From Maridesulfovibrio ferrireducens (GTDB lineage Bacteria; Desulfobacterota; Desulfovibrionia; Desulfovibrionales; Desulfovibrionaceae): a stretch of 64,000 bases of DNA. A program made the position numbers and the translations under genes. The DNA lies in the NCBI RefSeq assembly GCF_016342405.1, contig NZ_JAEINN010000001.1, positions 310,001 to 374,000 on the forward strand, read 5' to 3'. The notes below the pieces were generated by a model that ran no database searches, had not been told where the DNA came from, and saw nothing but the letters and a program-made list of their open reading frames with translations. Each line of letters begins with the position of its first letter. The stretch's first letter is position 1. Below are positions 53,576 through 62,194 of the stretch, one piece after another.

Positions 53576-54763
53576 CTAATCCTCCAAAACCTTAACAGCC
53601 TTCCTGAGTCCATCAGGGGCAAGGTGTGCATAGCGTTGAGTCATTTTGAAGTTACTATGGCCCATAAGCTCTTTTACAGTGTACAAGTCTGTTCCAAGCT
53701 GGACATGCCATGATGCGAATGTGTGACGGAGATTATGAAAGCACATTTTTTGTCTTGAGTCGTCTACGCCTTGGTTGAACATCTCCGCAACGATTCTGCC
53801 ATATGTTTTAGAAACTCGTGCAAGTTTGTCTCCATTAACTGTGTTGAACAGGCGGTCTGAATTTGAATGAGGCTCTATAGCTCTTCGTTCTAGCATTTCG
53901 CGTACGGGCTTAATGAAAAAAGCCTTTCGGTTTACTGGGGTCTTTGGATCTCTGATATAAATATCTTCATTTTCGAAATCGATGTCCTGCCATGTAAGGG
54001 ATGCTATTTCTCCGAATCGTAATCCGCAGTATAAGGCTAGAATAGCCATGTCGTGGGTTTCGGGGGATCTTGTTTTTAGCTCTTTGAAAAGTCTGGTTGC
54101 TTCATCTTTCGTCAAAAAGCGGGTGCGCCGATTGTCTTTTTTTGGGAGTTTCACTTTTTTAGTGGGGGAGTCTTCTGCAACAAGTCCATCGCGTTTTGCA
54201 AGATTCCATACTTGTGAGATCACGGCTAAAGCATAGTTGACAGATGCTACACTTCTACCCTTTGCAAACATAGCGGATGAAACTTTTTCAATATCTTTAG
54301 CTTTGAGACTTACAAGCTGAACCTTGCCTATCTTCAGGCATATCCAATTTCTGTAGAGTGCCGATTCAGCTCCGAGAGACCCGACAGACTTATAGTTTTG
54401 CGTTGGCCAGTAGCTTTGTTTCCAGAAATCAGAGAAGGTGATAGATTCTTTTTCTTTTGTTTTTATCTCTTCTTGTTCTTGCAGATATTTCTTCTGGTTC
54501 TTTTTCCGTTTTTCTGAAAGTGAGAAGTCGCCTTTGCCTGTTTTATAAGCTTCCTTGAGCTTTGAAAGTTCTATCGCTGCTTTTTGCTCAGTCCAACCTT
54601 CGCTAGCCCAACCTAGAGTCGGTTGAAATCTTTTTCCAGCTGCCGCATAGCGTAAGCCATAGCACTTATCAAATTTGACCCCATGCTTTCGAGTTTCATG
54701 CTGGTACCAGCGAACACCTGAAAACTTTGTAGAAGTAATCCACTTTCTTTTTTCCTTCGCCAT
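53576..54763 (-). CDS. int: Tyrosine recombinase (integrase) of the first island
   Basis: 395 residues from the ATG at 54763, chosen because GGAGG lies 5 bases upstream. N-terminal DNA-binding part (KRKWITSTKFSGVRWYQHETRK), SAM-like core-binding domain, then the catalytic domain with Arg in LYCGLRFGEIASL, HNLRHTFASW (H-x-x-R), GHSNFKMTQRYAHL (His and Tyr). Located 155 bases from the right att copy, so it is the element's own integrase. Confidence 0.92.
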   Translation of the reverse strand: MAKEKRKWITSTKFSGVRWYQHETRKHGVKFDKCYGLRYAAAGKRFQPTLGWASEGWTEQKAAIELSKLKEAYKTGKGDFSLSEKRKKNQKKYLQEQEEIKTKEKESITFSDFWKQSYWPTQNYKSVGSLGAESALYRNWICLKIGKVQLVSLKAKDIEKVSSAMFAKGRSVASVNYALAVISQVWNLAKRDGLVAEDSPTKKVKLPKKDNRRTRFLTKDEATRLFKELKTRSPETHDMAILALYCGLRFGEIASLTWQDIDFENEDIYIRDPKTPVNRKAFFIKPVREMLERRAIEPHSNSDRLFNTVNGDKLARVSKTYGRIVAEMFNQGVDDSRQKMCFHNLRHTFASWHVQLGTDLYTVKELMGHSNFKMTQRYAHLAPDGLRKAVKVLED

Positions 54764-54781
54764 ACGTGCCTCCAAAAGTGC

Positions 54782-54799
54782 GGTACCACTTAGGTACCA
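54782..54799. promoter_or_regulatory. Right-end GGTACCA repeats, candidate integrase arm sites
   Basis: GGTACCA at 54782 and 54793, 11 bases apart, in the unit GGTACCACTTA. Same spacing as at the left end. They also overlap the integrase promoter region and might autoregulate it. Confidence 0.5.
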
Positions 54800-54917
54800 C
54801 TTTTTGTAAAAAACAACCTGAAATATGGTGATATGAAAATAAGTGTAAAGTCGTCAAGTTTCTTTTAAACAAAGGGATAATGTGACGTTTTGTGAGGTGA
54901 AATGAAGGGTGAAATAA

Positions 54918-54966
54918 TTGAATGGCATTCAAGAGGCCAAGAGTTCAATTCTCTTCAGCTCCACCA
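54918..54966 (+). repeat. attR of first island / attL of second element
   Basis: Identical to the last 49 bases of tRNA-Ala at 43615-43663. A second integrase starts only 150 bases to the right, so this copy is probably the shared junction of two tandem elements. Confidence 0.88.
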
Positions 54967-55043
54967 TATATTTCAAGGGTTTACGAGTAATGTCGTAAAC
55001 CCTTTTTTTGTTTTACGTACAGCCTTTACGTACAAAGCCTCTA

Positions 55044-55088
55044 AAAACGCAGAAAACCCGCCTCAATTGAAGCGGGTTTTCTGCGTTT
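55044..55088 (-). terminator. Terminator of second integrase
   Basis: A 17-bp stem (AAACGCAGAAAACCCGC with its complement) over an 11-base loop, flanked by T-rich bases. Lies 30 bases after the integrase stop. Confidence 0.85.
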
Positions 55089-55118
55089 GCATGACTTGCA
55101 CAATTTGGCGATGAAAAT

Positions 55119-56144
55119 TTAAAGTTGTGGCAAAACCTCAGAAGCCCGCGCCCGATCCGCTGAATGTGGTTCGTAGTAATTTTTCATGATCATCCGGACG
55201 CTGGTTCCGGCCAAATAGGCTATGGTTGACATCTCTATACCCTGGTTAAGCATCGTTGTGATCCAAAGGTGACGAATATCGTAAAGGCAAACGGGGTACG
55301 GTAGATCTGCACCTTTCGGGCCTGTTGCTCTGGTCAGTGAGCGGCGAACATGCGTAACAGGTTTGCCTTTGTATTCTATGATGAATCCGCTTTTGTGCTG
55401 CAGCTCCGAGAGGTAAACTTTTTTTATAAATTCGTCTGAACATTGAATCGTAGCCCATTTATTTACTTTCGTATGAAATACTTTAATTTCGCCGGTTGTG
55501 TAATTCACATTGCTATCGTAGCGCAGGGAAAAGAAATCTAGCTTTCCCGCTCTTACCGGGATATTCCAGGCAACATCAAGAACCCATGCTAAATGGTCCG
55601 GTGAATGATCCTGAATGGATCTAAGATCCTTAACTGTAAGCATTGAATGACGGCTGGATTCTTTTCCTTTTTTCCATAGCCCTAATGGATTTTTTTGAAT
55701 CAATCCGTGATCCTGTCCGAACTGAAAAATAGATCTTAAGTATCCAATATAGCGGTTTCTTGTTGATTGGGAAGAATCTGAATAATGCGTGCTGATGATT
55801 TTCATAACATCGGCTTGAGTTATTAATCGGCAAGGTCTGCTACTAAGTTCTTCAGCAAAATAATTATTGAAAACGTTTGCCCAGTCTTTGAGCCATTTTT
55901 CCCGCCTGCCTTGCGCTTTTTTTTCGTCAATCCACATTTGGCATAGCTCGTCAATATAGATCCCTTCAGATCTATGAAGCGGCAAGGCTTCACCCTTTGC
56001 TTTCTTAAGCTTAATTTCAAGATCAAACTGAGTAGCTTTTTTTTGTCCGGCCTGAGTTTTGCCGAATGAACGGGATCTTAGTTTTCCGAATTCGTCACGG
56101 AAATCAACAATCCAGTATCCATCTTTTCGCTTTCTAACACTCAC
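55119..56144 (-). CDS. int: Tyrosine recombinase (integrase) of the second element
   Basis: 341 residues. Short Arm-binding N-terminus (VRKRKDGYWIVDFRDEFGK), core-binding domain (TRNRYIGYLRSIFQFGQDHGLI), catalytic part with Arg in IPVRAGKLDFF, YDIRHLWITT (the usual first His is Tyr here, Arg kept), and a C-terminal Tyr in NYYEPHS. Phage-type integrase. It is distinct from the island integrase (different length and sequence). Confidence 0.9.
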   Translation of the reverse strand: MSVRKRKDGYWIVDFRDEFGKLRSRSFGKTQAGQKKATQFDLEIKLKKAKGEALPLHRSEGIYIDELCQMWIDEKKAQGRREKWLKDWANVFNNYFAEELSSRPCRLITQADVMKIISTHYSDSSQSTRNRYIGYLRSIFQFGQDHGLIQKNPLGLWKKGKESSRHSMLTVKDLRSIQDHSPDHLAWVLDVAWNIPVRAGKLDFFSLRYDSNVNYTTGEIKVFHTKVNKWATIQCSDEFIKKVYLSELQHKSGFIIEYKGKPVTHVRRSLTRATGPKGADLPYPVCLYDIRHLWITTMLNQGIEMSTIAYLAGTSVRMIMKNYYEPHSADRARASEVLPQL

Positions 56145-56145
56145 T

Positions 56146-56379
56146 TTAAACCTTTACCCTGTTGAATTTTCTTCTGCGCAGATTTGGTTGCTTGCTAAAT
56201 GTTTCGGGACTCACCATCCAAAGATCAAGCATGGATTCCGGAAATCTATTCCGCTCCGGACCAGCTAAAGGAATCTCATAACCTTTTAATTTTTCATCGA
56301 ATGTCGAAACTGCATATCCACAATATTCAGCCGCTTTTTTCTTGTTGTAAAACGGCCCCTTGATGCTAGTTATATCCAT
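56146..56379 (-). CDS. Excisionase-like small DNA-binding protein
   Basis: 77 residues from the ATG at 56379 (GGGAGG 7 bases upstream). FYNKKKAAEYCGYAVSTFDEKLKGYEIPLAGPERNRFPESMLDLWM follows the MerR-like excisionase/AlpA layout (K-A-A-x-Y-x-G, then R-F-x-x-x-x-L-x-x-W). Ends one base before the integrase start; typical xis-int arrangement. Confidence 0.75.
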   Translation of the reverse strand: MDITSIKGPFYNKKKAAEYCGYAVSTFDEKLKGYEIPLAGPERNRFPESMLDLWMVSPETFSKQPNLRRRKFNRVKV

Positions 56380-56484
56380 AATTGCCTCCCTCAAATCCCT
56401 TTAATAATGTGACTAATCTTTATAAAAAGCGTTGTTGATCGCCTAATTTAATAGGCTTTTATGTCCTCAACGTGAGGCACAAGC

Positions 56485-56501
56485 TAGGCTATTATATCCT
56501 A
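56485..56501. promoter_or_regulatory. Operator-like palindrome 1 (TAGGCT-N5-ATCCTA)
   Basis: 17 bases with the same half-sites and 5-base spacer as those at 57053, 57101 and 63259 (one mismatch in the left half). Lies between the divergent excisionase-like gene and the small gene at 56567. Confidence 0.6.
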
Positions 56502-56566
56502 ATTATCAAGATAGTTATATTTAAAATCTTACAAATGTACATTTGCAGGAAAATGAAGGGGTGGAA

Positions 56567-56725
56567 GTGGAAGATCCTATTGATGAACTTTTTCAGTTAG
56601 TTGAAGCAATTGATTTATGTAGTAAAACAGCGCCTTCAGGGTTGTCTTATATGTTGAAAATATTGAAGAACAGATTGTATCAAGTTGTTCTAAAGCTTGA
56701 AGAGGAAGAAGTGGTGAAGGAGTAA
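56567..56725 (+). CDS. Small acidic protein
   Basis: 52 residues from GTG 56567, preceded by GAAGGGG at 5 bases; an in-frame TTG at 56543 lacks such a site. Highly acidic ends flank a helical core (DELFQLVEAIDLCSK...LSYMLKILKNRLYQVVLKLEEEE). Unknown early-region protein. Convergent with the repressor gene. Confidence 0.5.
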   Translation: MEDPIDELFQLVEAIDLCSKTAPSGLSYMLKILKNRLYQVVLKLEEEEVVKE

Positions 56726-56740
56726 TATAATGAGGCCCGA

Positions 56741-57022
56741 TTATTTCGGGTCTTTTAGGTTTTTGTTGTACTGGTCGACCTGCCAGATCAGACTTGGGAA
56801 TTCTATATTTAATATGCTGCTGATTCTTTCTGATTCTGAAAGTGTTAATTTTCTTGGTTTTCCTCCTCCTCTTGGGTCTCTGATTCTGCGCCATTGTCTA
56901 ACTGCAATTTCTTCTGACAAGTCAGGGAAGAGTTGCCGCGCAAAATCTGAATGTGAGATTCTTTTTTCAGTAAGATAATTAACTATAAATCTCACAAAAA
57001 CCCTTTCAAATTCTATTTTCAT
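56741..57022 (-). CDS. Probable element repressor (helix-turn-helix)
   Basis: 93 residues. ISHSDFARQLFPDLSEEIAVRQWRRIRDP is a helix-turn-helix segment of the Cro/CI type. Placed between the integrase side and the early genes and divergent from 57129, with two palindromic operators (57053 and 57101) in the shared promoter region. This position is that of a lysogeny-type repressor; it lacks a visible self-cleavage domain. Confidence 0.65.
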   Translation of the reverse strand: MKIEFERVFVRFIVNYLTEKRISHSDFARQLFPDLSEEIAVRQWRRIRDPRGGGKPRKLTLSESERISSILNIEFPSLIWQVDQYNKNLKDPK

Positions 57023-57052
57023 TGAGTTCTCCAGATTGCTTTTTGTACTGTA

Positions 57053-57069
57053 TAGGATTCATTATCCTA
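57053..57069. promoter_or_regulatory. Operator-like palindrome 2 (TAGGAT-N5-ATCCTA)
   Basis: Perfect 6+6 palindrome with 5-base spacer, 31 bases before the repressor start. Probably autoregulatory. Confidence 0.7.
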
Positions 57070-57100
57070 GCAGTAAAGGTCTATTTTATCCTTGACTAGA

Positions 57101-57117
57101 TAGGATTATTAATCCTA
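57101..57117. promoter_or_regulatory. Operator-like palindrome 3 (TAGGAT-N5-ATCCTA)
   Basis: Perfect palindrome of the same type, 11 bases before the gene at 57129 and just after a TTGACT that could be a -35 box. Would block the early promoter. Confidence 0.7.
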
Positions 57118-57128
57118 AGTCTACATAC

Positions 57129-57392
57129 ATGAGAAACAGAATAATAAAACACATTAGATATATCGAAGAGAAGACGGGATCTTATTCTAGCTCTGCAAGG
57201 CTTTTGGGTATTGATCCACGCACTTACCGCAATCAGCGTAAAGATTTGAAGATGACTCGAAGCGCACGCAGGGCAATTATTTTAGCTGCCAAATATTTAC
57301 GATTGAAAATAACGCTTAGAATTCTGAGAGAGGATTATGGCGTTCCAATTGAAGATATCCGCGCCGCATGTAAGCAAGCAAGAACTATATAA
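57129..57392 (+). CDS. Small helix-turn-helix regulator (Cro-like position)
   Basis: 87 residues. SYSSSARLLGIDPRTYRNQRKDLKMTRSARRAIILAAKYL looks like a helix-turn-helix. First gene of the rightward early operon, divergent from the repressor gene. Probable Cro-like switch protein; homology is not certain. Confidence 0.6.
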   Translation: MRNRIIKHIRYIEEKTGSYSSSARLLGIDPRTYRNQRKDLKMTRSARRAIILAAKYLRLKITLRILREDYGVPIEDIRAACKQARTI

Positions 57393-57410
57393 AATAAACA
57401 GGTAAAACCA

Positions 57411-57899
57411 ATGGATAACAAAGAAAGCTTACTTCCTCTTGATGCTCTGGATGCCTTCAAACTTGCGCTTGAACTCAGCGATAAATCAAAACAGGAGATC
57501 TCGCATGAAATGGGCTGGCAGGACTACCATACCAACCGGATTTTTTCCCCTGAGCATTACTATTGTTCTTATGAAGATCTTCCAAAGTTTTGTGCTGTTG
57601 TTGGCAATAATATCGTTATTGAGTGGCTGGCTGTTAAGGCTGAAAATTACGAACAGCCGTTGTCAGTAGAAGAGATTGATTGCACGGCTTTACTGTTTCG
57701 CGTTGGTCAGATCTTCGGAGAAACCAGTGATGTGGGAACTGAGGTTCAGGCCGCTATAAAAGATGGCAAGCTGGAACCGTCCGAACTGCGCAGGATCATC
57801 AAAGAATTAACTCAGCTGACAGATAAAGCTATGAAAACGATCGGAGAGATCCGGAAGGCAGAAAGAGATCTTACAAAGATGATTAAGGAATCTGCCTAA
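57411..57899 (+). CDS. Phage CII-like regulatory protein
   Basis: 162 residues. ALDAFKLALELSDKSKQEISHEMGWQDYHTNRIFSPEHYYCSYEDLPKFCAVVGNNIVIEWLA matches the phage regulatory CII family layout of P2/Mu-like early regions. C-terminal half is a coiled-coil (ELRRIIKELTQLTDKAMKTIGEIRK). 18 bases after the preceding gene. Confidence 0.65.
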   Translation: MDNKESLLPLDALDAFKLALELSDKSKQEISHEMGWQDYHTNRIFSPEHYYCSYEDLPKFCAVVGNNIVIEWLAVKAENYEQPLSVEEIDCTALLFRVGQIFGETSDVGTEVQAAIKDGKLEPSELRRIIKELTQLTDKAMKTIGEIRKAERDLTKMIKESA

Positions 57900-57955
57900 T
57901 AAATTTTGCATGTCGACCTCCTTTGCTGAAGCCTGCCGAAGTCGGGATAATCGGC

Positions 57956-58023
57956 ATTATCTGCGGTCCTTCCCTCCCTCAAATATAATAAATTAAATTG
58001 CATAGGGAAGGGCTGCAGATAAT
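57956..58023. repeat. 20-bp inverted repeat with AT-rich centre
   Basis: Arms 57956-57975 and 58004-58023 match at 18 of 20 positions around a 28-base AT-rich loop. No T-run follows. Possible binding site, replication element or hairpin. Confidence 0.6.
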
Positions 58024-58061
58024 TAAATGAAGAGTGATAACAATTCAATATTTCAAATAGA

Positions 58062-58094
58062 AAACGCCCTAACCAAATACTGGCAAGGGCGTTT
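58062..58094. terminator. Bidirectional terminator
   Basis: AAACGCCCT pairs with AGGGCGTTT over a 15-base loop between the convergent CII-like gene and antitoxin gene. Confidence 0.75.
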
Positions 58095-58115
58095 CTTGTG
58101 AAGGGTAAAAATGAA

Positions 58116-58490
58116 CTACAAAAAAGACTTGTATGAAATGTTCAGAGCTTCACCCAGCTTCTTGGCCATTTCCAAGGTGATAGGCCGAACACCTCTTTCC
58201 ATTTCAGAAATGTTGTTCTTGTGTATCCCTGTTGCGGCAGCCAGTTCAATCTGTGTCATGTCTTCACGGAATCTTGCTCCGCGCAGAAGATCGCCGGGGG
58301 TAACATCTGGAAAAGCTTCATCTACGGTGATGATTTCTTCTCCTTCACTGTTTTTTTCCATGACTTCAAGACCTGCCAGCAACCAGAAAGACTTTGTGCT
58401 TTCAATGATTTTAGCGGCCTCTTTTGCAGGAATACGGACGCAGAAATCAACCGAATCTTTTGTAATTGACCTTCTCGTGAGTTCCAACAT
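58116..58490 (-). CDS. HigA-type antitoxin (XRE helix-turn-helix)
   Basis: 124 residues. C-terminal XRE domain: LRGARFREDMTQIELAAATGIHKNNISEMERGVRPITLEMAKKLGEAL. N-terminal part likely binds toxin. Overlaps the toxin gene by 44 bases, in the toxin-first order of higBA modules. Confidence 0.88.
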   Translation of the reverse strand: MLELTRRSITKDSVDFCVRIPAKEAAKIIESTKSFWLLAGLEVMEKNSEGEEIITVDEAFPDVTPGDLLRGARFREDMTQIELAAATGIHKNNISEMERGVRPITLEMAKKLGEALNISYKSFL

Positions 58491-58743
58491 ATTTGACCTC
58501 CATTACTTGAATACTGTTCTTTTCCACCTTCCAGACAGCCACATAGCGGGGTTTACCTTTGTTCAGGTGGCAGTGGTAAACGCTTTCCATTCCTTTCAAC
58601 TGTCCATAGTTGGCCCAGCCGAATTGTTCTGGACCATCCTCTTTGAGTCTGTTGTTCAAAAGGAAGAAAGCCTGCTGCACTTGTTTTGGCAGTTTCTTGA
58701 TTTGCTTCTGCAATTTTGTGGAAATGTTTACTGTCCAGTTCAT
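58447..58743 (-). CDS. RelE/HigB-type toxin
   Basis: 98 residues. NISTKLQKQIKKLPKQVQQAFFLL...GWANYGQLKG...YHCHLNKGKPRYVAVWKVEKNSIQVMEVKYVGTHE follows the RelE/ParE fold with a C-terminal beta sheet and the late KYVGTHEKVNY motif. Presumed ribosome-dependent mRNA interferase stabilising the element. Confidence 0.85.
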   Translation of the reverse strand: MNWTVNISTKLQKQIKKLPKQVQQAFFLLNNRLKEDGPEQFGWANYGQLKGMESVYHCHLNKGKPRYVAVWKVEKNSIQVMEVKYVGTHEKVNYKRFG

Positions 58744-58799
58744 GAATACAAAGTAAGCCCTGACAGGTTACTTGTCAACTATGATAGTTTATTTTTGTT

Positions 58800-58816
58800 T
58801 AGGATAGATCACCCTA
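58800..58816. promoter_or_regulatory. Operator-like palindrome 4 (TAGGAT-N5-ACCCTA)
   Basis: One mismatch from the TAGGAT-N5-ATCCTA palindrome. Located upstream of the toxin-antitoxin genes and of the replication operon, so it may control either. Confidence 0.5.
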
Positions 58817-58933
58817 GCTACTTGACAAAATTAAAAGATAAAGGGCATTCTGAAGTCCTCAAATCTAGAACGGTGTTCTCCAGCCTAACTGGGGACTTTT
58901 TATTGCGCATTAGCGCACCCTATGAATCTGACG

Positions 58934-59043
58934 GGATTAGTCCATTCTTTTTAGAAGGTACTAATCCTGATAGACAGGGCAACCAGAATCTCCATGTTGT
59001 GAAGCATGGGGGCGTCGTTCTAGGCGTTGAGAATTCTGGTTGC
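58934..59043 (+). other. Two consecutive hairpins before the replication operon
   Basis: GGATTAG (58934) pairs with CTAATCC (58961). Then GCAACCAGAATCTC (58979-58992) pairs with GAGAATTCTGGTTGC (59029-59043) with one bulge, followed by TCTTTTGTTTTT. The second looks like a terminator, so this may be an attenuated leader. Confidence 0.5.
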
Positions 59044-59099
59044 TCTTTTGTTTTTGGGAGACTGAGCAGCCGACACTCAAAACTAGAACGGAGGCTATC

Positions 59100-59303
59100 A
59101 TGGCCAGACAAGACCTGTCCCCTAATCAGGCAATTTTCTTCCTCTTTGACGCATGCACTGCGCTCGAAACTCTTAAGACTTTACCAGACGAACAAATCTC
59201 CGCCGGAGCCAAGATTCTTATTGATCTTGTGGCTCATGGCGTGTGTTCGTGCGCGGTGGTTTTGGACGATGCAATTGATGTTGAAGCAGAAGGGGGAAAT
59301 TAA
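59100..59303 (+). CDS. Small phage-type protein
   Basis: 67 residues, ATG at 59100 with CGGAGG 6 bases upstream. Acidic, with three cysteines in VCSCAVV and CTALE. Unknown. Followed by another small gene after one base, in an operon leading to the primase-helicase. Confidence 0.65.
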   Translation: MARQDLSPNQAIFFLFDACTALETLKTLPDEQISAGAKILIDLVAHGVCSCAVVLDDAIDVEAEGGN

Positions 59304-59304
59304 G

Positions 59305-59556
59305 ATGGAAAGATTCACAGTTAAATTTTTGAATGATGATGCAGAGGATGCTACCTATCAATGTCCGTGTATGGCCATAGCCGCCAGCCTGTTTGCTGAA
59401 GAAGAAGCAGAAGTGGGAATGATCGAAACACAGGATGAATTTGACGATATGCCGCCCATTGAAGTTACGGATTCCGAAGGTAATAAAAAACTGTTCCGTA
59501 TCAAAATCCGAAAAGAGATTTCATATATTCCTAGTGAGGTGGCTAATGACCAATAA
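59305..59556 (+). CDS. Small acidic protein before primase
   Basis: 83 residues, GGGGG upstream. YQCPCMAIAASLFAEEEAE and a very acidic middle, basic C-terminal part. Its end overlaps the start of the primase gene by 11 bases, so translation is coupled. Function unknown; could be a cofactor of the replication protein. Confidence 0.65.
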   Translation: MERFTVKFLNDDAEDATYQCPCMAIAASLFAEEEAEVGMIETQDEFDDMPPIEVTDSEGNKKLFRIKIRKEISYIPSEVANDQ

Positions 59557-62176
59557 CCCCCCTCCCAAATTCACAGTAAACATTGACGAAGTAGTGCAAG
59601 CCCTGCGCACTTCTCAGTTTAATTTTACTGAAACAGGAACGGCATTCATTAAAGGTGAATGCCCGTCCTGTGGTAAAAATGAATTATATATATCCAAAGA
59701 AAAGCCGTGGCAGATGAAATGCAACCGGCTAAACAAATGCGGTTATGAAGAAGCAACCAGGAACGTTTTTCCGGAAGTGTTTGCGGACTTCTCCAGAAAG
59801 TATCCGGCAACGGAAGAAGAACCAAACAGAACAGCGGATGCTTTTTTAGGAATAGACAGAGCCTTTGACCTTTCGCGGATTCGTGGCTGGTATGAACAGC
59901 AAGCTTATCAGATTCCTAGAACTAATCAGCATTGCAATACGGTACGTTTCTATTTTGATAAAGAGCGCACACGGTACTGGGAACGGCTGATAGATAAAAC
60001 TAAGAAGGATGGCCAGAAAGCAAACTTTGGCGGCCAGAAAAAGCAAGACGGAACTTTATACAAAGGTGATGCATGGACACCGCCAGAACAAGAGCTGAAG
60101 GAAGGGGATAAATGCTTTCTCGTGGAAGGTGTTTTCCACTCCATAGCCTTGCATCATCACGACAAGAAATCAGCGGCTTGTTTCAGTTGTAATAATTTCC
60201 CGAAGAACTTTATTGAGCAGCACAAAGGAAAGGGTATCATCTGGATCCTTGCGCTGGATGGTGACAAGGCCGGAATGGATTACAGCCGGAAACACGCAAG
60301 AAAGCTCCGTGTGATGGGCGAAAAGTACGAAGTTTACCAGCTGCCGGAAAAACAGGATTGGGATGATCTGCACAGAGCTGGAAAGATCAATTCAACCTTC
60401 CTGAAGGGCTGCGAATATCGCGGTAAGCTGATGATGGCCGAGACTGTAGAAGAATGCGCCTACATCAAATATTGCAAGTTCACTTCCAGGAAGTTTGTAA
60501 TTAACTTCCGGAACCGTCTTTTCAGTGTGAAAATTGATATTGGACAAATAGTTGAAGATCTTGAAGGCGATCCCATCGAAACGGATGATGGTTTTAAAAT
60601 ATTCCTGTCTAATTGTGACGTGATAGAAATCTGCAACCGTGATCCTCAGTGCCTTTACCGTGAAGTTGATGAAATTCTAGGCGAACAGTTTTATGTGTTC
60701 AAGATCCATTCCCCGAAAGGTGAGCCGGAAGTGGTTAGCTTTGAAGGAACCAATATTGCTTCAGCTGATGCCTTTCATAAAGCCTTACTGAATAAAACAG
60801 GCGGGGGAATCTTCAATGGTTCCCCTGCTGATATGCGAGTGCTAACAGGGCGCTGGCTCCGTGACGCGCTGCCCATTGTCCGCTCAATCCCCTACATTGG
60901 TTACGACAAAGAATCAGAGACATATGTTTTCCCTTCAGCCGCCTATCATAACGGCCGTGAAATACTTCTGAATGAAAATAAGTTTTTCGACTTCGGAAAG
61001 ACTTTCATTAGACCGGGGCTTAAATCCGTTTCTATTTGTTCGGATGGTAAATTTGATCCACGCTGGTTGCCGGATTTTATGAAGGCATTTCACTGGCAAG
61101 GCGTTGCCTTACTTGCGTTCTGGCTTGGCTCGTTGTTTGTTCAGCAGATCCGGCAAGACCATAAAAGTTTTCCATTCTTTGAATTCACTGGTGATCCCGG
61201 TGCAGGTAAATCAACCCTGCTTGAATTCCTTTGGAAACTGGTTGGCCGTGAAGGTTACGAAGGGTTTGATGTTATGAAGGCCACCGTTGCAGGACGACGC
61301 AGAGCATTCAATCAGGTTTCTAATCTTCCGGTTGTAATTATAGAATCAGACAGAGACAGCGGCGTTTCAGACGGCAAACAACGGCAGTTTAACTTTGATG
61401 AATGTAAACCATTCTATAACGGCCGTGGAACCGGAACACTCGGTGTGGCCAGACGAAATAACGATGTTGATGAATCATTGTTTCAGGCTTCGCTTATTAT
61501 CTCCCAGAACGCAGAGGTTGACGGATCGGAAGCACTCCTTCAGCGCGTGGTTCATTGCCATGCGGATAAATCGCACCACGGAGCTGGCACAAGAGACATT
61601 GCAAGATTCTTTGAACGATTAAGCAGTGAAGACGTTTCCGGCTTTCTTAAAGAAGCACTCAAAAATGAAAAGAAGATTCTGGCCACTTTCTTTGAAGCCT
61701 TTGACCGCATCGAGCAGGACTTTTCTTCAAAGCTTAAAAATGAACGAATAGCTAAGAATCACGCACAGGTTGCCGCCTGTGGCCATGCCCTTAAGGTTTT
61801 ATTCCCGAACATTGAGGATCGGAGTACGCAAAGGCTGCAGGACTACCTATTAAGTAGAGCCTTGCTACGTGAAGAACGTCTTGCGGCAGATCATCCGCTG
61901 GTTGAACAGTTCTGGGAAACTTTCAGGTATTTAAATTCGGAAACTAAAGCTTCAATTGATTACACGCTGAACCATAGTGCTGAACCAGATCAGTACGCTA
62001 TAAACCTGAATCATTTTAAACAACGTTGTCGCGAAAACGGTCAAGAAGTTCCAGACATGAAGGAGCTGAAGAAGCTGCTTATTCATTCCAAAAAGCATGA
62101 ACTGATTGAAAAGAACAGGTCTGTGCGCAGTAAGTTGTTTGATAAAGTTGTTAAGTGCTGGGTTTTTAAAAAATAA
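59546..62176 (+). CDS. Phage/satellite primase-helicase
   Basis: 876 residues from ATG 59546 (GAGGTG upstream). Residues 35-75 are a zinc ribbon (CPSCGKNEL...CNRLNKCG). Residues 190-290 are a TOPRIM domain (FLVEGVFHSIALH, WILALDGDKAGMDY). Residues 540-720 are a P-loop ATPase (FEFTGDPGAGKSTLLEFLW, VVIIESDRD). The C-terminal 90 residues form a winged-helix-like domain that recurs in the next gene. Architecture resembles P4 alpha-like or gp4-like primase-helicases that bind an origin and unwind it. Origin-like repeats follow about 570 bases downstream. Confidence 0.85.
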   Translation: MTNNPPPKFTVNIDEVVQALRTSQFNFTETGTAFIKGECPSCGKNELYISKEKPWQMKCNRLNKCGYEEATRNVFPEVFADFSRKYPATEEEPNRTADAFLGIDRAFDLSRIRGWYEQQAYQIPRTNQHCNTVRFYFDKERTRYWERLIDKTKKDGQKANFGGQKKQDGTLYKGDAWTPPEQELKEGDKCFLVEGVFHSIALHHHDKKSAACFSCNNFPKNFIEQHKGKGIIWILALDGDKAGMDYSRKHARKLRVMGEKYEVYQLPEKQDWDDLHRAGKINSTFLKGCEYRGKLMMAETVEECAYIKYCKFTSRKFVINFRNRLFSVKIDIGQIVEDLEGDPIETDDGFKIFLSNCDVIEICNRDPQCLYREVDEILGEQFYVFKIHSPKGEPEVVSFEGTNIASADAFHKALLNKTGGGIFNGSPADMRVLTGRWLRDALPIVRSIPYIGYDKESETYVFPSAAYHNGREILLNENKFFDFGKTFIRPGLKSVSICSDGKFDPRWLPDFMKAFHWQGVALLAFWLGSLFVQQIRQDHKSFPFFEFTGDPGAGKSTLLEFLWKLVGREGYEGFDVMKATVAGRRRAFNQVSNLPVVIIESDRDSGVSDGKQRQFNFDECKPFYNGRGTGTLGVARRNNDVDESLFQASLIISQNAEVDGSEALLQRVVHCHADKSHHGAGTRDIARFFERLSSEDVSGFLKEALKNEKKILATFFEAFDRIEQDFSSKLKNERIAKNHAQVAACGHALKVLFPNIEDRSTQRLQDYLLSRALLREERLAADHPLVEQFWETFRYLNSETKASIDYTLNHSAEPDQYAINLNHFKQRCRENGQEVPDMKELKKLLIHSKKHELIEKNRSVRSKLFDKVVKCWVFKK

Positions 62177-62194
62177 CATTTAGGAGGAAGAGCC

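Noticed and set aside
58111-59556. Long plus-strand open frame of 481 codons
   Set aside because: It runs antisense through the overlapping HigBA-type genes, has no ribosome site and unnatural composition; the real plus-strand gene there begins at 59305.
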